A stretch of 64,000 nt of DNA from Brachionus manjavacas (lineage: Eukaryota > Rotifera > Eurotatoria > Ploima > Brachionidae), in the NCBI GenBank assembly GCA_019054805.1, contig JAHQIY010000002.1, forward strand, positions 1,674,001-1,738,000. The letters run 5' to 3'. The notes under the pieces were generated by a model, which did not search any database, was not told the DNA's origin, and saw nothing but the letters and a program-made list of their open reading frames with translations. Both the position numbers and the translations under genes were made by a program. This document shows, in pieces, positions 43,183-59,255 of this stretch. The first letter of the stretch is position 1. Every line of letters begins with the position of its first letter.

Positions 43183-46100
43183 ATGATGCGAAATAAAGCG
43201 TTATCTCTGGCAATATTCGCACTTGTATTCGGTATTTGGATTTGTTTTTATACGTATTTCAAAAATTTAATCAATTTTATTAAGGTGTGATAAGCACTGC
43301 ACCAAAAGCAACATGGGTTCCTCAAAGATTGAGAATGAATTCACCTTCTCTTTACGAAAATTCAATTAACCTTGCCCAAAAATCGAAGCTGCCTCAAATT
43401 TATCCATCTTATGGTAAAATACAAGCAACTGGTTTTACCAGACCCCTTAGTTATGATCAACCACAACAAACATATGAACAACCACAGGTTTACAATCAAC
43501 CTCAGCAAGTCTACGAACAACCACAGGTTTACAATCAACCTCAGCAAGTCTATGAACAACCACAGGTTTACAATCAACCTCAGCAAGTCTATGAACAACC
43601 ACAGGTTTACAATCAACCTCAGCAAGTCTATGAACAACCACAGGTTTACAATCAACCTCAGCAAGTCTATGAACAACCACAGGTTTACAATCAACCTAAG
43701 CAAACATATGAACAACCACAGGTTTATAGTCAGCAAACCTATGGACCATTTGGATACTCTCCACTACAGCCCTATGCACAAGTATCTTCATGCAATCCAA
43801 ATCCATGCTTGAATGAAGGAAAATGTGTCGTAAGCGGAAATGGATTTACATGCAAATGTCCTTGGGGTTGGGCTGGAGCAAAATGTGAAATTTGTTTAAC
43901 TGAATGTGCATCAAATCCGTGCAAAGCGCCCAAAAAGTGTAAGGCCAAATATGGAGGCGGCTACGATTGTGTATGTCCTTCAAATAGAGCAGGTGCCAAC
44001 TGTGAAATATTCAATGACTTATGCTCATCAAGTCCGTGCAAAAACGGCGCTGTTTGCAATCCAGTAGAAGGTGGATCTTACACATGCGAATGTAGACAGC
44101 CATGGTCCGGACCTTATTGTGATCAAGTTTGGCAAAATCCTTGCACTGAAGAAGCCTTGAGAAACACTGACATTTACCAATATAAAAATCCATGGGACAG
44201 ACACAGCTACATTGTTTGTGTAGATATAAACAGATATCACACAATGCCGTGTTCGGTCGGAACATACTTTAATGAAAATTTACATCATTGTGTTCCTGAG
44301 GGTTACGACCCGCCAGCTTGTCCTCAAAACTATTGCCAAAATAGTGGTGAATGTTTGGTCGATGAGTATAACTTACTTAAATGTGTGTGCAAAAAAGGAT
44401 TTAGTGGTGACAGATGTGAAGTAAATATTGATGAATGTTTACTGGAAGGAAATTCTAAATGTAGTGGTGGTACTTGTGTCGATCAAATTAATGGTTACTA
44501 TTGTCAATGCCCTAACGGAGTTGGTCTCAGCTGTCAAGAAACCATAAAAAATCCATGTACCGCTCAAAATTTAGAAAATGATAACTATTACCATGAAATT
44601 CCATCACAAAATTATAACACTTATATCCACTGTACTGGTGAGAGCACATTTACAGTAAATAAATGTGCCGATAATTTATATTGGCATCCAGAAGAAGTAA
44701 CTTGTACCGTGGAAAAACCTAAGCAAAAATATGGCGCATGCTTAAGCTATCCATGCAAAAATGGTGGTGAATGTGAGGAAACAGATGGAATAAACTATAA
44801 ATGTATGTGCAAAAATGGTTACACTGGCGAAACATGTGAACAAATGATTGATTATTGTTCGTCAAATCCATGCCAAAATGGGGGTAGATGCTTGTCATAT
44901 GCTGGTGGATACACTTGTGTTTGCCAAGATAAAGTGATCGATGATTGTTGTTGCAATGGAGTTTTGAATCCTTGTCCAACAAGAGGTGAATTAGTGCCTG
45001 GTGTAAACAACTATTTCCCGCATTTATTTAAAAATAAATACATTCATTGTGACTTTGATGGACGAGCATTTGTTAGATCATGTGCTGCAACAACAAATTG
45101 GCATCAAGATGTTTTGTCATGTTTACCTGATAATTTTAAATTAGATAAGAATTATTTACATGATAATGTGCAGCCTTACGGTACTGAAGCTTATGGATAT
45201 AACATAGGAAACACAAATAAACAAGAAAGACAAGAAGCTTCATCTTATAGCAATTTAAAACAGCCTAAACAACCGAAACAGCATAAGCAAGCATCAAATG
45301 GTGTTCAAAAACAAACAGGACAAAGCTCAATAAATCAACAAGACCAACAGTCGCCATACATTGAACCAGAGATACCAAGAGGAAATAGTTATAGCGTTCC
45401 AATACTGTCTCAAGAACAAAATTACGTACAAGCAGTTGAACCATCATACGAAACTCAAGATAAAAAAATTTCTAACGAATTTCCGGAACAATCAGAAAAT
45501 ACTAAAAGTGATCTGAAAGTTCAAAATCAACAAGAAAAATCATATGATATGCCAAAACAAGGATCTTATGAAGTTCCTCAACAACCTCAGCAACCATCCT
45601 ATGAGATTCCACAACCACCAAAACAGTCAGAACAACCATCTTACAGCGCTTCACAACAATCTCAGCAACCATCATATGAAGTTCCACAACCACCAAAACA
45701 GTCAGAACAACCATCTTACAGCGCTTCACAACAATCTCAGCAACCATCATATGAAGTTCCACAAAAATCTCAACAACCATCCTATGAGATTCCACAACCA
45801 CCAAAACAGTCAGAACAACCATCTTACAGCGCTCCACAACAACCTCAGCAACCATCCTATGAGATTCCACAACCACCAAAACAGTCAGAACAACCATCTT
45901 ACAGCGCTCCACAACAACCTCAGCAACCATCATATGAAGTTCCACAAAAATCTCAACAACCATCCTATGAGATTCCACAACCACCAAAACAGTCAGAACA
46001 ACCATCTTACAGCGCTCCACAACAACCTCAGCAACCATCATATGAAGTTCCACAAAAATCTCAACAACCATCCTATGAGATTCCACAACCACCAAAACAG

Positions 46101-46649
46101 TCAGAACAACCATCTTACAGCGCTCCACAACAACCTCAGCAACCATCATATGAAGTTCCACAACAACCTCAGCAACCATCCTATGAGATTCCACAACCAC
46201 CAAAACAGTCAGAACAACCATCTTACAGCGCTCCACAACAACCTCAACAACCTTCTTACAGCGTACCACAGCAACCATCCTACGAGATTCCACTACAATC
46301 GCAACAACCTCTTTATAACGCACAACATCAATCACAGCAATCAAAACAGCAAATTAATGAAATTCCACAACAGCTCTTTTACAACGTTCCTCAACAGCAA
46401 CAAAAAGTATCTTACAATGCTCCAATGCAACCAAGACAGCAAGCATATAATATTCCTCAACAGCAACAATATCCATTACCAGTTCCTGATAATTATTCAC
46501 GTCAGTCACCTTCTTTTAATTCATTACAGCAGACGTCTCAGCAGTCTTTTTCACCTTTTCCACAGGCTCAAAAATACAATTCGTATAAAGAATCATCCGT
46601 ATCATCCCAAAATCTATCCTGGCAACCACGATTAAATAAATATTTTTAG
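43183..46649 (+). CDS. Large secreted EGF / chitin-binding / Gln-Pro-Tyr repeat protein
   Basis: Exon 1 (43183-43231) encodes a signal peptide, MMRNKALSLAIFALVFGVIS. A 53-bp intron (43232-43284) follows, then exon 2 (43285-46649); 1137 aa. Order: a tandem 13-aa repeat (QPQVYNQPQQVYE, six to seven units); three EGF-like domains (CNPNPCLNEGKCVVSGNGFT; CASNPCKAPKKC; CSSSPCKNGAVC); a CBM14-like chitin-binding module (NPCTEEALRN..YIVCVD..CVPEG); two EGF (the second EGF-Ca-like, NIDECLLEGNSKC); a second CBM14 (NPCTAQNLEN..YIHCTGE); two EGF; a third CBM14 (NPCPTRGELV..YIHCDFDG). A ~500-residue Gln/Pro/Ser/Tyr tail follows, with repeats like QPSYEIPQPPKQSE and QPSYSAPQQPQ. The tail resembles elastic or cross-linkable structural proteins. 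The likely role is an extracellular matrix or cuticle component binding chitin. I know no named orthologue. An acceptor-like TTTTAG sits immediately before the ATG. Confidence 0.9.
43452..43740 (+). repeat. 39-bp coding tandem repeat
   Basis: Six to seven nearly identical 39-bp units (CAACCACAGGTTTACAATCA and the next 19 bases) encode QPQVYNQPQQVYE in the N-terminal region of the EGF/chitin-binding protein. Near-identity at DNA level indicates recent expansion or homogenisation. Confidence 0.95.
45565..46270 (+). repeat. Higher-order coding repeat in the Gln/Pro-rich tail
   Basis: Units encoding PSYEIPQPPKQSEQ, PSYSAPQQPQQ and PSYEVPQKSQQ alternate in larger blocks that are almost identical at the DNA level. 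The tract is likely length-variable and prone to assembly collapse. Long open frames on the other strands here are mere shadows of it. Confidence 0.9.
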
Positions 46650-49286
46650 AAATTTTTGATAGAGGTTTTTAATAATTTGATTTTTTTATTTTTTGTTTTT
46701 TAGTTTATTTTCGTATACTTTTAAACTGTGGTTTTAATAAAATTTGTATTCATAAACCTTTTCAAATCTTAAATAAAACAGTTATTCAATACAAAATATT
46801 GCAATTTTTTATAAAATTATATAAAATTAATTTTTAGAAATTAAAGTTTCAATCGAGCATTAAACTGTTTAATTAATTTTAATTAATTTATTTAATTCAA
46901 TCCACACTAATCTTTTATAAATCGCACATAAATTTAAAAATAATATTAATTTAAAATAAAGTTTGGGTAATCAACAAGCAGTTAATAATGGGCTTAGTCA
47001 TTCCTTTTAGACAAATGCTAATCAGGTTTTGATTTTTTTGTTCGATTAAAAATAGAAGAGAAAATCTGTCAAAATAGTTGGAAAAAGAAAAAAAAGGAAA
47101 AAATTCAATTGCTATTGTTGCTTAAATATGAAACAACTTACATTACCGACTTTTTATTTTAATTCCCATTACATTTTAATTAATTTAATATCCACAACAA
47201 ATAATTAAATAATTAATAATATTTTAACAATTTAATAATAATTTAATATAATCATATATAATTTTTTTGTAATTGTGATGGAGCTTTAGTTTGGTACAGT
47301 TAAACAAATAAATAAATACGATAATTTTCTTTAATAGAAAAAATAATGAAAACAAAATAAAAATAGAAAAAATAATTTTTTTTTTAAAGTTCAACTTTTG
47401 TTTTAATATGAAGGAGCAAAAGCTGTTATCTATAATATGAACAGGCTTATTTGGAATTGATTGCTAAAAATGATTTTATAGGTGTAAGAAAACTCTTTTT
47501 TACTATTTAACTCATATTTCATAATTTTGAGATCTTTTTGCTTAGAAAAAAATTTCATTTAGACGATTTTTTGATTTATATTTTTTCAATTTTTAGCGCG
47601 CCTTTAAACAGACTCTTTGAATTATTGGCGACAAATCCTTGCACACTACAAAATAATTCTGTCGAAAAACTTCAATTCCATCCGATTCATATTCATATTC
47701 TTTTTTAATTCGAATTATAATTTCAATCTAGGTTCCAATTCAATTCAATTGAAAAAATGCGATTTTGTGGTACATTCCCATCCTGTGAATTGTGTCTATT
47801 AATTTAATGAATTTGAGAAAAAAAATTTCCAAGACCACTTTAAAGTCAGATTTAAAATTATTAGTGTTTTTTTTTTAATTCGAATAATTCACAATTTTAT
47901 GAATTTGAATAAATTATTTTCTTGCATTAGTAATAGGTCTTTAACACCAAAAACAGTTAAGGAATTCAAAATCTTTACTGGTTTTTAGTTTTTGTGATTA
48001 TTTCGATAATTTAGAAAATAGGTAAAAAATGTATTTTTAATTTAAAAGTATTTATAAAATTTTTGATACTCTTTCAAAGAATCTTGCAGAGTTGTTTAAA
48101 AGTCACAAATTTAAGTCAAAGTCACTTAAATTAATGTCCAAGGCTGGATTTAAGATTACTTTTAAGATAATTTTGGATAGTAATTTTAGTGACTTTGACT
48201 TAAATTTTTACAATAAGTCATTTGTTCATTTATTCATAAATAAATTCTATGATAAAAAAATTAATTGCATCTAGATCTTAATATATAGTATGGTGTTTTT
48301 AGATGATTAAATTTACCATTAAAAAATAAGTCAGTTGAATGACAAAACCAGTGGGTCACAAAATTGATTAGCTCCATAACAAGATTTTTTCTATGAGCTT
48401 TTAGATTAAGATTTAACAAAAACTGGATCTTAACAATTTTTTTTTGTTTTGTTTTAATAATCAATTTTATTAAGATAGATTTTAACATTTTTCTGAAGGA
48501 TCCCAAATCAAAATATTGCCAAATAAAATATTAGCTTGACAGCAGACTTTGCTTTTTCAAATTTTGTTTCAATTTGATCATTAGATTTTTCTAGGAAGCC
48601 TTTTTTAAATTAGGTGAAACGAAATTTTTAAAACACAACACAATGATTATTAAAACTTGACTCTTAAATTTTATGAAGCCTTTTTTATTTTTGTTAAACA
48701 AGCTATTAAAAATTCTAAGTAATTCAAGTCTTAATTTCAAAATTCGTGATCCAACTTTATTTTAGCTTTTGATCAACTTTTTTCAAAAACACTTTTATAC
48801 TCTTTAAGTATAAAATTTTGATTTGAATCTAAGATAAACATTTATTTGTATTTCTATTAAATGAGCAAGAAAAATTTTCTTTTAATTTAAACAAGCTTTA
48901 TTTGTTTAAAGTGGTTATAAAAATATTTTTAAAATGTTAGAAAAATATATTTTCACTAAGAAACAAAAAAAATTTTAATGATCAATAAAAATTAGATTAG
49001 TTTTTTTTTCTAAAATCTTTATCTCACTTTTTATTCTGAAAAATAATTTAATAAAATAATTTTGCGAGAAACAAAAATAAACCGATTGAAAAATTTAAAT
49101 TATTCAACCCGAATTTGACGGGTCAAAATTTTTGATTATCATATTTATATCGGCACGAGCCGATTCGTACAAATTAACAATATAGAACTGCAAGCAGACT
49201 CAAACAAATAAACATTTAAAAATTGATTTGAATACAATTTGATTTCAAATTGTTTGGAAAGATAAAAATCAATTGTTCAACTTTGT
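46650..49286. other. AT-rich intergenic region
   Basis: 3' flanks of two convergent genes; contains one LINE 3'-tail signature at 47280-47320 and no convincing gene. A 61-codon frame at 47617-47802 lacks an ATG at its start and any domain. Confidence 0.45.
47280..47320 (+). mobile_element. LINE-type 3'-tail signature (copy 4, plus strand)
   Basis: GGAGCTTTAGTTTGGTACAG followed by TTAAACAAATAAATAAATA is the reverse complement of the signature seen at 16.38, 20.66 and 42.73 kb. Confidence 0.55.
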
Positions 49287-52341
<3,055 letters not shown>

Positions 52342-55300
52342 TTTGGTTTCGTCACTTATTTTAATGTGTTTCTCTAATTACTTAATTCTCAATTTGTCGC
52401 ATATTTTTTTAAATTTTATTTCTATTAAAATTTTAAAAGTGTTGAAAGTTTATTTTTTTGGAGGTGATCACTTCTCCGGCTTTAGCATTGCATAAAATCA
52501 AGTTTGGGTTAAGCAAATCCAGAGCCGAAAAAACTAATTTTAATTAATGTAAAATAGGGTTCAAAATTGGCCAAAGAAAAAACTTAGGTGAACGAAAAAA
52601 AGAAAATAATTTGCTCATTGTAAATTTTAAAATTTTTGCTACTTTATAATTAATTTGAACAAAATAGAACTTGAATTTTCTATTATATTGAGTAATTTCT
52701 TTTATTTTTGTTAGAAAATTTGGCTAAATTTCGATTAAAAACGATAGGAAAATTTAATAAATAATTAAAAGTTGGCCTATTGTATTTGTTATGGCCGGGA
52801 GCGGGTGCGGCTGCGTAACATTTTCGAATCTTTCATTTACAAGCTCATCTATAAGCTCAAAATAATTTGGTTACTATAGAGAACTATAAATGTTTTTTTT
52901 TTGTTTTTTTTTCTGAAAATAGCAGAAAATATTATTCTTAAAAATTAACGCTTTAAAAAAAAATTAAAAGTTTTATGAATAAAATTTCATTAGATTTAAT
53001 TTTAGCTCTAGCTTTGTCACTGCTCTGAAGAAAACCTATTAATTATTTGGTGCACTTATTCTCCGATTTATACAAGTCAAGCGATTAAAAAACGAATCAT
53101 AAACTATTAATTTTATTTTCTTACAGAAAAATACCCCCAATTCATTCGAGGTAAAAATTTAATATCCTCAAAAAAACTACCTTGGAAAAAAAATTAATTC
53201 AAAATTTCCGCTTTTCTAAATTTAAATAATTCTCAAATCCATTAAAATAATTATCTGAACTCTTGTCTTCTCAAGCAAATAATATTAGTAAAATTTTTTA
53301 AGTTGTGATTTTAGAAATCTGGCGTATTTGCCCGCACTTGTTCCTAATGCTTCTTTTGAATTGATTGATATCATTGTGTCATCCAACTCCCAGCAATCAT
53401 TAAAACCAAAAAAAAAATTACTTAATCATTAAAAGCAATTAAAGTAGAAAAATAACTTCGAGGCCAAAAAGAGCTTTTTTTCTATTTTAAAATGATATCT
53501 AAAAATTATCTCGAATATCAAATTTAGCTGATAAAAGTAATTTCTTTTTAAATTCGATCCTTAGAGCAAAAAAACTGAATGAATTAAATAAAAAAAGCTA
53601 ATTTTCTGCCTTTCTTGGCATTAGGGGCTGCAACCAGGTAAACTTTTGAAGGTGTGAAATCGAAAGTGAGTCTTAGATTTCTTGCGGTCGAATTTTAGTC
53701 CCGTATCTGACTTTGAATTTTAGAATTTTCATTTTTCGACCGCAAACCAATTAATAATTTATGCTCAGAGACAAAAAATTTAAATTATCGGCTACTAATT
53801 CTAAAGCTTAGCGACTACGAGAGGACTTGAGATCTGAAGAGGCTTTTGCTATTTGAATTTTAAATAAATTTAAAAAAAGATTCAAATACGGTTGAGAATA
53901 TAATTTTATAAAAATAAAAAAAATATAAATAATTACTTAGAATAATTTGTTTATAATATTGCCCAAAAGAATAACTGAACACAAACAAAATCGAAAATTG
54001 TTAAAGAACAAAATAAAGAATTTACAATCAATTAAGTAATTTGATTGCTGAAAGCTTTAGACCTTTTTTTTATTTCACTTGAATTGTGCATTTGGCAAAA
54101 GAGAATAACAGAGTACGAGGTAAGAAATGGTTTAGTTAAATGAAAAGCCTTAAATAACTTTGGAGATTTGGCCAAAATTTATTTAGTTACTTAGTTTATA
54201 AGAATTTTTTTATAAATCAAAGCGAAACTAGTTTGGAGACCTTTTTGTTTTGTTTTCAATTCCATTAAAAATAAAAACCTTTCATATTTGTAATAATTTT
54301 ATTTATCGATGTTTTACGTAAATTTTTTTTTGAACAAAAAATAACAGTCATCTCACTACTAGAACCTCTTTTCTCGGCAAATTTATTTACCCAACTCTTA
54401 TTGCCAGTTAAAAAAATAAACAATCACGATTAGTTTTAATTATTTTTTTTAAACTACATCATTCTAAGCTTACAAAATCATTATGTGAGGAATCCTCGGC
54501 TTAAAATTCCATTTGTGTCACTTTAAAATAAATTAATTTTTAACTAAGTTTTACTATAAAAGATTGTAGTATATACCTAGTAAAAATCTAAATATCTTAC
54601 AAATGTGATTTTGAACATCTTGAGACAATATTTTTATTTGAATTTAGAAAAAAACATGTTAATTTTCATATTTTGAAAAGAAAAAAAACTACAAATAGTT
54701 TTTAACAAAGCTTTGGTAGAAAAATGGTAAATAAACAATACAGACAATCTGGTAATTAGACTATTTGTAGCATTGCATAGCGTTCCAAGTTAATCTAAAA
54801 TGTTCTATTTGATTATTTAATTTCTTTCTCTAGGTATTTGCTTAAACTGATGCTCAACACATATTTTTAGCTTTGAAAAGAAACTATTGAGAAAGTTTAA
54901 GTCGTGAAATTTATCACAAAAGCTCTAAACTTAACATCGAACTGATTTAGATTTAGTCATATTTTTTTAATTTAAAAAAATATTTAATCCGATCTCAGAT
55001 TTCATTTACAATGTATCTCTTGTAATATATTTCAAAATTATTTCAAAAAGAATTAGTTTATCAAGAAGCTGAAAAACCAGTAATTTTAATATAAATTCAT
55101 TAACATTAGATAACTGATACAGAATAAATTTCTTAATCGATTACCAAGATGAATTATATTAATGAAAAAATTTGTTCCAAACTAATCAGAGATTGATTAG
55201 TTGCCCGATTGTCTCATTAAAGGATGTCCTAAATAAAAGACTCTTGAGAGATATCCTTTTTTGTTTGTTCTTCTGAATCACTACAAAATTTCTATCTCAG

Positions 55301-58300
55301 TTTATTTTTTAGCTTAGCAGCAATTCGAGCTAGAGTTTACAATTATCAGTTTTGATTAGCTCAGAGAAAAACTTTGATAATTTTCTTTAGCTGGATTCTT
55401 GTAAGTATCAAAAAAAAAACAATAAAGAATATTAAAAATCTACTTTTAGTAAATTTGCCTCGATTTTACAAAAAATCCCCAGAATTTTGAATTCAAAATT
55501 TCGGTATTTGACAAAAAATTGCATCGAAAATAAGATTTCCGTATTGTCAAAATAAAAAAAAAAACACGTAATCAAAACCGAGCGACGGAAATTTTTAATA
55601 TTTGAAAATTGGTTTACTCCAGACTTGACTATTTTAAATTTGTTGGTAATCTTTTTTCAAACTGAAATTAAACAGTGACATTTATTTCAAAATACATAAG
55701 CTGATTTTTTATAAAACGCAAATAAGTTTTTTTTGATGTTAATTATAGGCAGTCTAAAATTTAAGACGCTATGGTAAATGTATTAACTTTAATATTTGCC
55801 AATTTCCTGTGCGTTTTATTTTCCATTGCTTACCTAAATAAAAATGAATACAAAATTTAAAATCCTATTAGAAATGTCAGAAACAAATTGATCTTGCTTG
55901 TGGTATCCAGGAAGTACGCCTCAAATAAAAACAATTTTATTGTATTTTTTTAACTATCTGATATAAAGTAATAATTTCTACCCTTTTTTAAAATCATTTA
56001 TAGAATTCTAAAAAAAACCTTGATATTTGAATAAAACTAAAATATCGACTATTGATTTACCTATGCCTTTTAGCTTTTGAATAAAAATATATTATATAAA
56101 AAATGTTTATTTTTTTAATTGCTTTGTTTTCCGGATAACATAACGAGTATTGAAAATCAATTTTAAATTTATTTAAATAATTTATTATGACTTCTTAAGA
56201 GAAACAAAACACTATTATATAAAGGTCCACTTGTTTTGTCGATTAGTCACTCGATCACTTTAAATACTGACAAAAAATTTGTAAACCTTGAAAAATTAAG
56301 TTCTAAAAAAATACTTTTCAAACAAAATGAATTTTTAAGGATTATAATTAAATTTTTTATTTTAATTCGATTTAAACTCGATTTGTATACAAAATTTTCG
56401 AATTAGTATGGTCTAATTCAACCTATCGGTTGTTATAGTTTCAAAAATTATATTTGAATACAAAATTAAAAAAGCATAAATGAGAAAATCGAAGACTCAA
56501 GAATTTTGCATACAAGCTCAAGTACACTTTTTGATTTAACTAAAAATCCTTTTAATTTTAAGAATTATTTGGAAGATTAGAATTACTGAGAAGTAGTTAT
56601 AAAAAATGCTAAGCCAATGCATGTCTTAATGTAGAATTTTAGTTGATAGTTTATCAAATATAGACAAACTTCAAAAAAATTGGTTTTGGCTCATTAAAGT
56701 CATTTGTAACTTTAGTGTTAAATTTTCTTAGGTCGACTCCTTGCTTAAATTTTCTCTTCTATAATTGATAATCATTAACAAAAGCCGATTAGTTTTGACA
56801 TTTAAATTGTTTTTATTTACGTCGACTTTGTGATCCTCCTTGGTTGATAGATCCCAAAGGAACCCTTAAAGCTTGTCTTGAAAATTTCATTAAACCAAGT
56901 ATGGAAAATTATGAGCCGAGTAACAAAGGCTAATTTGTATTTTTTTTTAATAAAAAATGTAAATATATTTTGATAATATTAATTTGAACAACTTAAAAAA
57001 TATTGTTTATTAAAAAGAAGTCTAAAATATTTGAATATTTTTATTTATATTGAATTAGACCAACAAAATTGACACAAAGAATGCTTAAAAAATACTATCA
57101 ATCTTTATTATACGGACATAAGCCGGTTAAAGTTAACTAATCCCAAACTAACCTATTCGAATATGTTGAATATTTCAGGGATCACTATTGAGTTTATTTT
57201 TAAATGGCCTCGTTCATAGTAAATATCAATCGAAAACAAAATTCGAATTTTAGGTTTTATCTCTTTAAGCTGACAATTTTTTTTTAAATTATTTTTTTCA
57301 ACTTAGAATAATTTTGCCAAGCCTTTGAAAGAAATTTTCTATTTTTTTTCACCATTACGTATTTAAGTTATTTAATTTTTATTTTTCCAGAGCAAAATTA
57401 CAATTAAAAAGATCTTTGGGCTATTAGGCCAAAAAAAAACTTGAAAAATTATTTTAAAAATTTTTGATAAAATATTTTTATCGATATTAAAAAATTTAAT
57501 GAGTTTAACATTTTTTACTCAATTTAGTATGAAATGGAAAATTTTGGACCAAAAAGTCGAAGCGTTTTTTGGTTATTTTTACGAAATGAAGCTACTGAAT
57601 TTTTTACAGAAAATTAGAAAATTTATTATGTAAAATTTAAGTCAATCTTGACTATAGTTTTTACTATTCAAGCTAACCAAAAGTGTCCCAATATTTTAAT
57701 AATTTTTAATCTTGCTAAATAATTATTTAGATAATTCAAATCCAAAATAATGAAATAATATAAAAAATTTCTTTCAAAGGCCTGACAAAGTCATTGTAAA
57801 ATCTTTAATAAAAAATGATTTCTTAAAAAAAAAGTTGTCAATTTAACAATAATAAATTTATTCTGTAAAAAAAAATTTAATAGTAGAATTTAAAATGAAT
57901 AAAAAATATTGATTTTTCAAATAAATAACTTAATTACATTTGTTCGTCAAACAATTATTTCCTTTTTTTTCGATTTATTAATCTCTGTAAGTTTTAAGAA
58001 AATATTAAGACACTATTTTAATTCGCAAATATTATTTTTTTAATAAATAAATTCATAGAATGAGAATACAATTTTCGAAATGTACACCTTTATTTTCAAA
58101 TAATTGGTTAGAATTAATAAGATGAACTTGATTTTTATTATCTTGATAATTTTAAGTTGATACTTATTTAAATTCTAATTAAATAATCTTAATGAGCTAT
58201 GCTTTGAAAAAATTGTTTTTTTTCTTCAAGCACAATTTATATCAATGGTGATGTAACAAAAACATTTTTCCAACCATCAGGTCTTGAAAATGTTTAGAAA

Positions 58301-59255
58301 AAAAGAAAAATAATTCAGTTTTTGTCAAACAATAAATGAAAAAAATTTCGTTGTATTTTAAAAATGAAAATTTATGAAATCCCTCATTTAATACTGAGTA
58401 AAAAATATTTGATCAAAGCAATTACTTGGAAACAATGAAACCAATTTCTAAAACTATTCAACAAATTATTTATTAATTAAATAAACTAAATGTACGTCTA
58501 TTCTTGCAAAAATAAATCTAGGAACAACTAAATATGTCAGAAATTAGAATTCAAGTGTTTTGTTTAGAGAAATTTTAAATTTCTATTTTAACAAAGCCGT
58601 ATAAAGGCTATTTACATAAAACATGGAAAATTGAATTCACCTTAAAAACTATTACGCTTTTTAATTTTTATCAATTTATTTTTGATAAAAAAGCTAAAAT
58701 AAGTTTATAAATTCAAGTTTATTAAGCATAAGAATGCTTGATGACTTTTAAAATCCAAATTAGGTGTTTCAATGAATTAAAAAAAAAATAACTAAAAAAA
58801 AGTTGATTGTTAATTGATTTATGGCGAATTTTTGAAAGATATACAAAGTAATTAAAGATACTAAATAAAAACAAATATTAATTTTTCTATTGCTAATTGA
58901 CTTTGGCAAATTTAATTAAAATTTCATTTTTATCTATAAAATAAAATATCATAAATACGTTCATTCAATTTTTTAATTTTCACTAAAAAATAAATGTGGT
59001 CAATTAAACTAAAAAAAATAAGTCATTAATAGAACATTATTCTCATCTATTTTTCAATGAAAAATTTGAAATTTTTTGGAAACTTTATTTTGTTAATAGT
59101 AAAATAAACTAAATTTGAATAAATAGATATTTGAATGAAATAATAGGAATTTATTCGCATAAAATTTAAATAAAAAGACATAAGATATGGAATATCAAAA
59201 GATTTAAATTATTTTTAATTTGAGTTAATCACTTTGATTTTTGAATTTGATAAAA
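52342..59255. other. Gene-poor AT-rich region
   Basis: About 6.9 kb without a recognisable gene, RNA or element. It includes the HUNK-like 5' flank with a short GC-rich island at about 52790-52820 (GGCCGGGAGCGGGTGCGGCT). An 11-bp inverted repeat TTGCGGTCGAA/TTCGACCGCAA lies at 53682-53692 and 53735-53745. Everything else is A/T runs. Distal enhancers or short non-coding genes cannot be excluded by eye. Confidence 0.5.
53682..53745. repeat. 11-bp perfect inverted repeat
   Basis: TTGCGGTCGAA (53682-53692) and TTCGACCGCAA (53735-53745) could form a stem with a ~42-nt loop. They are unusually GC-rich for this region; no function assigned. Confidence 0.7.

Noticed and set aside
43362-43812. Repeat-rich frames overlapping the 39-bp repeats, and the idea of a CRISPR-like array
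   Set aside because: The repeats are direct, contiguous and encode QPQVYNQPQQVYE in frame with the EGF protein; there are no spacers.
45502-46635. Long open frames of 280 and 363 codons on the minus strand and in a second plus frame
   Set aside because: Both are shadows of the Gln/Pro repeat tract: the periodic DNA lacks stops in several frames. The products are low-complexity repeats without domains.
47411-47445. GAAGGAGCAAAAGCTGTTATC as a fifth copy of the LINE 3'-tail signature
   Set aside because: Only partial resemblance and no adjoining AAATA tail; likely chance.
49148-49166. ATCGGC-ACGA-GCCGAT hairpin in the HUNK-like 3' flank
   Set aside because: A 6-bp stem is too short to stand out in 64 kb, and I see no terminator context in a eukaryotic gene.
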